DNA from: JAIVJN01 sp036732565
GTDB lineage: Bacteria > Acidobacteriota > Vicinamibacteria > Vicinamibacterales > UBA2999
Direction of reading: 5' to 3'
NCBI GenBank assembly: GCA_036732565.1
Contig: DAINCF010000075.1
Coordinates: 1-18,491, forward strand
Length of the DNA stretch: 18,491 bases
Position 1 is the first letter of the stretch, and the number at the start of each line of letters is the position of its first letter. The notes beneath the pieces are model-generated. The model saw only the letters and a list, made by a program, of their open reading frames with translations. It was not told the DNA's origin and did no database searches. A program made the position numbers and the translations under genes. Positions 13,655 to 18,491 of this stretch are shown piece by piece.

Positions 13655-16600
13655 AAACGAATGCGAACACTCGCATGAGCCGTTCGCGGTCCACCGGTTT
13701 GCCGCAGCGGGTTGCGGCCACCATACGGCAAGGCACCCGTACCGAGACCTCGCGCAAACGACATCGCTGGTTCACCAAACCGCAGAAAGTCGTCGTCCGG
13801 AAACATCAGATTGTCTACGTAAGGGGGCGCGAAGTTCGAGGTGTTCATTGCGTTGAACACTTCTACCCGCAGCTCAAGGTGTGCCCCCGCGACTGAGAAC
13901 GCGCGCGACAACCCAACGTCCACCTGACCAACACCGCGACCGCGCACACTGTTCCTCCCGTGGGTACCATGACCAGGTCCGCTGGAAGGCCGAAACGCAT
14001 CGGGGTTGAGCCGACGTCCTCCTGGTGTCCTGGGATCCAAGATCCACTCGATCACGCCAGGCACGACGTCGGCTCGATAGAAATGGAACCCGTTTCCATG
14101 ATCCTGCTCGACAACAACCGTCACTGGCGTCGATGACTGGAATCGGTAACCAGCATCCATCCGCCATTCCGACAGCAGCTGCCGAATGAATCTGCGGCCG
14201 TGCCACACCTTGACGGTATACGCCACGGTTCCCATCATCACATGAGGACGTGAGTAGTTCGAAGGCCCTACATACGACGTCGGCATCACCACTGCCGGCG
14301 GAGCGGGCGGCGGGGTCCCGAACAGTGTGGCGGTATTTTCGCCGGAGTTGTTGTCGACGGCGTGGCTGAACGTGTACTTGAAATCCGCAGCTAACGTTTT
14401 CACTTGCGATCGTACGTGCACCGTGAACGCCGTGGATCGTGACCAGCCGTCGTTGCTAAAACCTGACACGCGCTGCTCAACGCGCCCGCCCACGAAGCCT
14501 TGATACGGGTAGATCAAATCACGACCCAGGGCCTTCACGTACGTCGCGCCGATCCGCAAAGGGCCAACCCCCTGCTCGAGGCCGATCGTGAACTCATCGA
14601 CATGTGGAGAGCGTAGCTCGCGTGCGATGGCGACCCGTTCTGTCGGTTGGCCTGGTGTCTCCAGATCGATACTGAGCGGTTGCAAGAGATCCGACTTCAA
14701 GAAGAAGGTCGACGCGAAGGGAACACCGCGTCCAATCGCCGCCGCCGGTGTTGTAATCGCGTCGTACGTTCGACCGGCAGTCACGTACAGCGTCGTATCC
14801 CACGACGCCATGCTTCGCAGCCGCCACCGCGCGCCGACCATCGGCGCCGCCACGATCGACGTTGGCCAGAGCGCCTCACCAGCGCGTCGCGGCTGTAGTC
14901 GATCATCCAGAACCTCTGGCTGAAGGCCGTTGACGCTGATCGGTGGCGGTCGCACTAAGAACCGCAGACCGCCGAACACGGACACCCGGTCCGACACCGG
15001 GCACGTACTCTGGACATATGCCGACAGCTCTCGGTATCGCATGCGCACCGGTCGAAGAACATCGACCGTGACTAGAGCCGGTGAGCCTTGCGTCTTGTTC
15101 TGAAGCGTGCCAAACCTGAAACGCAAGCTGTAATCTCCACGGTCGGTCGCAGTCGTGGACTCCCGGTACTCAGCGCCCACGCCGACAACATTGCGTCCGA
15201 GCTGGAACGTCAAAGCATCAGCAATAAACAGCTGTTGTTGCGAACTCTCATTACTCCGACCCGACCCAACGAAAGGCGGGGTAACGTCTCCCATGAAGAT
15301 CCCCACCCAGCCATCCCGCGGCGACAGCCCGGCGATCACCCGTTCAAACGCGAACGGCCGAATCGTGCGGTCGTCAAGCGCCGTCGAACTGATCCCGACG
15401 TTCCAGCGCAGCTCCTGCAACAACCGCGGCGAGTGAACAATGTTCAGACCCGTCGTCACATGACGGCTCGACGTCGATCCCTCGCTCGTGTGCGATAGCG
15501 GCGGCTCCTGTCGCAAAGAGTCCACGTCGTCGCCTTGGGACTTCGCGAACTGCAGCCGACTGAACAAGTGGTGCCGCGAGGAGGCCTGCCAATCAGTTCG
15601 CACGCTCAGTGTCCAGAGTTCCGAATCCGCTCGAAAGCGTCCCTGGTGTTCGGCGACACCATCGCCTAGATCCCTCCCGTTCGGCTCTGGGTAAATCTTC
15701 AGGTACTCAGCGAGCAATGGGCTTGCCTTTTCCCGAGCACTAAACGACGGCACGCTGATAGCTCGATCGACTGACCGCTTTAGCTGCTCCATTTCAAACA
15801 CGCCGTACTGATGAACACGGCGTGGCAGCAACGGCCCACCCAGCGCTGCACCTCCATTCACGAGAGAAACCTCAGGTGGCGGAGTGCCAGCCCTGCGATC
15901 GAAATAGTCCGTAGCGCCGTCCAGGCGCCAATCCGCAAAACTGGAGCCTCTGACATGATCGGTTCCGGACTTCGTCACGACAGTCATCTGGAGGCCAGGC
16001 GAGTGCCGATTCACCGGTAAGGTGGCAGCCGTGCGGAGTACCACTCCGCCGATCGCATCCAACGGCACGACGACGCGCGTACTCCCGTCGACACCGCGCG
16101 CCGGGAACGCGCCATTGAGCGCCGGTCCTACCACGATTGCTGGATCAGGCATATCCATGTGCGGCACATCGTCCACACGGAGTTCATTGCCATCGCGACG
16201 ATAACCCATCAACGAGATCTCCCCGCCCGTACCTGTCTGTTCCGTGCATGTGACCGCAGCGGTGACGCATGCCGCCGACTGCAACGTACGACCGCTTGTC
16301 GAAAGCGGACGATCCAGATCGTCACCAGTGATGGTGGCCCCGAGCGAGCCATCGCCATTCCGCAACTGCGGACTGCTCACGGATATGTCGCGCTGAACCG
16401 TAATGGGATCTTCCTTGTGCCTGAGAGTCAGATACAGGCTCACGCCCTCAGTCTGACCATCAGCGAGATCGACGTGCGCTTCGAACCCGCGATATGCCTC
16501 GTCGGTGACCGTAATGCGGTAACGCCCGGGAGGCACAACGACGACGAACAGGCCGTGCTCGCCCGTTGGTCGTACATGAATGGCGCCGCGCGACGCTTCG

Positions 16601-16752
16601 TGCGTCAACACGATCTCCACGTCCTGCAGGGCCTTCCCGAGCGGGTCGTACACGTATCCCGTCAGCGTGGCCTGAGCCCAGCTCGCGGTGGGACGGCCCA
16701 CACTGAAGGCGAGGACGAGAACGCAGAGGTAGAGGCGAGACATCGGAGTCAT
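13651..16752 (-). CDS. TonB-dependent receptor, Oar-like, with carboxypeptidase-regulatory N-domain
   Basis: 1033-aa outer-membrane protein. Signal peptide about 1-26 (MTPMSRLYLCVLVLAFSVGR, cleavage near WAQA). An Ig-like CarboxypepD_reg domain follows at about 28-110 (TLTGYVYDPLGKALQDVEIV, VPPGRYRITVTDEAYRGFEA). A plug-like region runs about 125-270 (TITGDDLDRPLSTSGRTLQS, GGEISLMGYRRDGNELRVDD, VVTKSGTDHVRGS), then a large beta-barrel to the C-terminus, which ends in alternating residues and terminal Phe (ASVRIRF), the usual barrel-assembly signal. This order is typical of Oar/SusC-like receptors abundant in Acidobacteriota. GAGG lies 4 nt before ATG 16752. Two cysteines occur close together in the plug (about 161 and 169). 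Substrate is not predictable; siderophore, glycan or peptide uptake are all possible. Confidence 0.9.
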   Translation of the reverse strand: MTPMSRLYLCVLVLAFSVGRPTASWAQATLTGYVYDPLGKALQDVEIVLTHEASRGAIHVRPTGEHGLFVVVVPPGRYRITVTDEAYRGFEAHVDLADGQTEGVSLYLTLRHKEDPITVQRDISVSSPQLRNGDGSLGATITGDDLDRPLSTSGRTLQSAACVTAAVTCTEQTGTGGEISLMGYRRDGNELRVDDVPHMDMPDPAIVVGPALNGAFPARGVDGSTRVVVPLDAIGGVVLRTAATLPVNRHSPGLQMTVVTKSGTDHVRGSSFADWRLDGATDYFDRRAGTPPPEVSLVNGGAALGGPLLPRRVHQYGVFEMEQLKRSVDRAISVPSFSAREKASPLLAEYLKIYPEPNGRDLGDGVAEHQGRFRADSELWTLSVRTDWQASSRHHLFSRLQFAKSQGDDVDSLRQEPPLSHTSEGSTSSRHVTTGLNIVHSPRLLQELRWNVGISSTALDDRTIRPFAFERVIAGLSPRDGWVGIFMGDVTPPFVGSGRSNESSQQQLFIADALTFQLGRNVVGVGAEYRESTTATDRGDYSLRFRFGTLQNKTQGSPALVTVDVLRPVRMRYRELSAYVQSTCPVSDRVSVFGGLRFLVRPPPISVNGLQPEVLDDRLQPRRAGEALWPTSIVAAPMVGARWRLRSMASWDTTLYVTAGRTYDAITTPAAAIGRGVPFASTFFLKSDLLQPLSIDLETPGQPTERVAIARELRSPHVDEFTIGLEQGVGPLRIGATYVKALGRDLIYPYQGFVGGRVEQRVSGFSNDGWSRSTAFTVHVRSQVKTLAADFKYTFSHAVDNNSGENTATLFGTPPPAPPAVVMPTSYVGPSNYSRPHVMMGTVAYTVKVWHGRRFIRQLLSEWRMDAGYRFQSSTPVTVVVEQDHGNGFHFYRADVVPGVIEWILDPRTPGGRRLNPDAFRPSSGPGHGTHGRNSVRGRGVGQVDVGLSRAFSVAGAHLELRVEVFNAMNTSNFAPPYVDNLMFPDDDFLRFGEPAMSFARGLGTGALPYGGRNPLRQTGGPRTAHASVRIRF

Positions 16753-17045
16753 CGCGCCTCACGACAAGGGGGGAACGCAGCGGAATCCTGCCGAGAGGCC
16801 TTCAGGCGTCGAGCGATGTACGGCAACATCCTGCGCGCGCGGACGAGAAAGATCAATTGGTTGGTACAGAGTTTTCGGAAGGCACCGCCGTACCCTGCCT
16901 GTCGCGATCGTCCGTCTTCGGACAGTGTCAGATCCAATTGGGTCGCCACGACCAGCGGCAGGACAAGAAATATTTCATTCGAGGTGAGATTTTCCGTCGC
17001 TCAGGTGCACGTAGGAAGTAGACGCATTTTTCAACGCAGCATCTT
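16753..17045. other. Upstream region of the TonB receptor, no supported gene
   Basis: This should contain the promoter of the receptor gene. The most AT-rich part is about 16970-17050, but no clear -35/-10 pair is visible. A 66-codon minus frame (GTG 16949) ends with an ATGA overlap on the receptor start. It has no ribosome binding site or recognisable domain and was not called. Confidence 0.4.
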
Positions 17046-17231
17046 ATGACCCTCACCCTGAACGTTTCCGCCTCGGCGCCCGCACAGCTTACGAGTCGGA
17101 CGACGCGCACCGTCACCAGCAAGGTCGCCCTCGTATCCGAGCAGCCCACGACCGCGGCCTTAGTCGTGATCCGTCACTCCGTCCGCAGTGCGCCTGTGCA
17201 GACGCAGACGGACCGCGGCCCACAGCGATGA
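17046..17231 (+). CDS. Doubtful small ORF, Thr/Val/Ser-rich
   Basis: 61-aa frame from ATG 17046, low in complexity (Thr, Val, Ser, Ala) with no signal peptide, motif or ribosome binding site. The only support is an ATGA overlap of its stop with the start of the following membrane protein. Its sequence alternates strand-forming residues (LTLNVSASAP, TVTSKVALV), so it could be a small beta-rich peptide or simply a leader ORF that couples translation of the next gene. Probably not a real protein gene. Confidence 0.22.
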   Translation: MTLTLNVSASAPAQLTSRTTRTVTSKVALVSEQPTTAALVVIRHSVRSAPVQTQTDRGPQR

Positions 17232-17533
17232 CCCTCGCTCCCCCGTGGGTACATTTGGTGTTGATCTGTGTGATGACCGGAGGGTACGTCGCCATAGCCG
17301 CTCTCGGCGCGATCGGCTTAGGCATGGACGGTGCGTGGGTCTGGACGCTCTTCCTAGCGTCCGCTCTTCTTGCGATCGGTGCGGTCTATCTGCTCGTCAA
17401 CAGCGATACACCTGATGCCCCCGCTTGGTACCCGCGCACCTGGAAGCAGGGCCTGAAGTTCGTCTGGCCAGGCGCAATTGTCGGCGCCCTGATTCAGTGG
17501 TCCACCAAGGACTGGAAGCCAGCGAGACGTTGA
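17228..17533 (+). CDS. Small three-span membrane protein
   Basis: 101-aa hydrophobic protein. Three likely membrane segments at about 8-32 (VHLVLICVMTGGYVAIAALG), 37-58 (VWTLFLASALLAIGAVYLL) and 74-92 (FVWPGAIVGALIQW). A basic loop before the third (YPRTWKQGLK) and a basic end (KDWKPARR) suggest an inside C-terminus under the positive-inside rule. ATG 17228 overlaps the stop of the preceding short frame by ATGA; no independent Shine-Dalgarno is visible, so a start at the internal ATG 17273 cannot be excluded. Nothing identifies a family. It lies about 155 nt upstream of the secreted protein at the right edge, on the same strand. Confidence 0.5.
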   Translation: MTLAPPWVHLVLICVMTGGYVAIAALGAIGLGMDGAWVWTLFLASALLAIGAVYLLVNSDTPDAPAWYPRTWKQGLKFVWPGAIVGALIQWSTKDWKPARR

Positions 17534-17688
17534 TGCCTACATTTCACACGTGGCGAATGGCCATCAGGCCGCACGTTCTACCTGGGAACGCTGAACAGCG
17601 CGGCGGCACACCGCACCTACTTCGCAAAATGTGTTGTGCTGTGCAGTGGTCGAGGTACCAGCAGCACACGAGAACAGGAGCACTCGAT

Positions 17689-18491
17689 ATGAGGAGGTAC
17701 ATGCCCGCAGTGGTCCGTGCTGTAATGGCGGGCGTCTGGTGTCTTGGTACAACCCCAGTGATGGCTCAGGTTCAAGGAGCCTTCCTCGGCGGGATGGTTG
17801 CCATTGACCCTGCTAGCGGGGCGGCAACGCGTGGTGAGGCAACCACATCGGACTCTGGCGCTGGCCTGCAGTGCGAGAGCCTCGTCTACACCACGAGTTT
17901 TCACCCGCACGCGGTACCAGCCGCGCGACTCAAACTCACCATCCGTGACCCCGATCGCCGGGTGGTGGCACAGAATTCAGCCAGTGGTGCTGGACAGGCT
18001 TCGATGAGGCTGATCTACCACATGCCGGACGACTGGAACGGCGGGCAGTATTCCTGCGACGTCGATGGTGAACTGGAAGTTCCGGGCTGGCACACATGGT
18101 CCTCAAGCACGGTCTACTATGCGACGCCGACGTGCCCGATCCCTATCAATTTCCGGTATGTCGGCGGCGGCAACATCGGCGGGGGTGAACTGCTCTTCTT
18201 CTATGGTTGGGATTCTAGCTCTGGAAATTTGTCGCATCTGAGCCGGTGCGAGTTTGGCGAACGGGTTGACTATCCAGGCCCCAACCCGTTCCGATTTCCT
18301 GCACCATTTCCGGATTTTGAAACAGACAACCCAAAGGAAGTAGGGGAGATCCGTGGATCTGACGGGGGTCTCCACGACCATCACGTTACGCCCGGCGCGT
18401 TCCGCATGTCGCCGCTCAGAGCCGGAGCGGTGGACGCGACGCAAATCTATCGTTACCGATGCCCATGCTTCAGTAACAACGGTTGGGTGAC
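17689..18491 (+). CDS. Secreted Cys-containing protein, truncated by window edge
   Basis: The frame from ATG 17689 stays open for 267 codons to the last base, so the 3' end lies outside the window. GGAG lies 8 nt upstream of ATG 17689. An in-frame ATG at 17701 has AGGAGG 4 nt upstream; the earlier start gives a better signal peptide (MRRYMPAVVRAVMAGVWCLG, cleavage after VMA-Q at about 26). The mature part looks extracellular: beta-rich with Gly, Tyr and Trp (RLKLTIRDPDRRVVAQ, WNGGQYSCDVDGELEVPGWH), a Pro/Phe segment, and cysteines at about 64, 123, 149 and 185. Just before the edge it reads YRYRCPCFSNNG, resembling the Cys patch SYSCGQCCPG of the 723-aa secreted protein at 871-3042, so a similar C-terminal domain may follow. 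Function unknown. Confidence 0.75.
   Translation, partial: MRRYMPAVVRAVMAGVWCLGTTPVMAQVQGAFLGGMVAIDPASGAATRGEATTSDSGAGLQCESLVYTTSFHPHAVPAARLKLTIRDPDRRVVAQNSASGAGQASMRLIYHMPDDWNGGQYSCDVDGELEVPGWHTWSSSTVYYATPTCPIPINFRYVGGGNIGGGELLFFYGWDSSSGNLSHLSRCEFGERVDYPGPNPFRFPAPFPDFETDNPKEVGEIRGSDGGLHDHHVTPGAFRMSPLRAGAVDATQIYRYRCPCFSNNGWV

Noticed and set aside
16749..16949. 66-codon minus frame with ATGA overlap onto the TonB receptor start
   Set aside because: GTG start with no ribosome binding site, no signal, no domain and ordinary composition. One overlap can arise by chance.
16159..17049. Plus-strand frame of 296 codons
   Set aside because: Mostly antisense to the N-terminal part of the TonB receptor, no ribosome binding site and no domain. 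A shadow frame.

Overview
The window is GC-rich with dense coding and looks like Acidobacteriota, probably a Vicinamibacteria-type soil lineage. This is inferred from family content: an orphan two-module FtsX/MacB permease of the ADOP type, a large Oar-like TonB-dependent receptor with an N-terminal carboxypeptidase-regulatory domain, and secreted proteins typical of that phylum. No rRNA, tRNA, CRISPR array, intact insertion sequence or phage gene was seen. Most products carry a signal peptide, a lipobox or membrane segments.

Layout. 91-3042 (minus): two secreted proteins in one unit, a 723-aa repeat protein followed by a 249-aa protein with an STN-like look. 3043-3700 has no convincing gene. 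About 3711-4111 (minus) is the decayed remnant of a secreted protein. 4127-5697 (minus): a signal-anchored 244-aa protein, then a lipoprotein carrying a bulb-type (mannose-binding) lectin domain. 5956-7794 (minus): four small hypothetical genes, separated in places by long GC-rich hairpins, two of which share the same stem core.

7414-12758 (minus) is a tightly packed operon. In transcription order it holds a 68-aa lipoprotein (TTG start), a 143-aa tail-anchored protein (GTGA overlap), an ECF-like sigma factor (GTGA overlap), a zinc-finger anti-sigma factor with one membrane span and a large periplasmic part (8-14 nt overlap), the ADOP-type permease (ATGA overlap), and a 126-aa cytosolic protein 13 nt further on. 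A 66-aa protein may belong to the same unit.

Facing this operon on the plus strand is 13022-13654, a Sec-exported precursor ending in an eight-cysteine module. It resembles the 'bacteriocin fulvocin C-related' family. Its stop codon shares a palindromic CTAG with the stop codon of the convergent TonB-dependent receptor (13651-16752, minus). The intergenic region between the sigma operon and the bacteriocin-like gene holds a GGTTCCC-N6-GGGAACC inverted repeat, so the ECF-like GGAAC motif is present in both orientations.

17046-18491 (plus): a doubtful small ORF, a small membrane protein, and a secreted Cys-containing protein that runs off the right edge.

A working idea, which is inference: 7414-16752 is an envelope-sensing sigma/anti-sigma locus linked to a fulvocin-like peptide, with the ADOP permease and TonB receptor as transport, uptake or self-protection candidates. 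No enzyme or dedicated immunity gene is recognisable, so the link rests on gene neighbourhood only.
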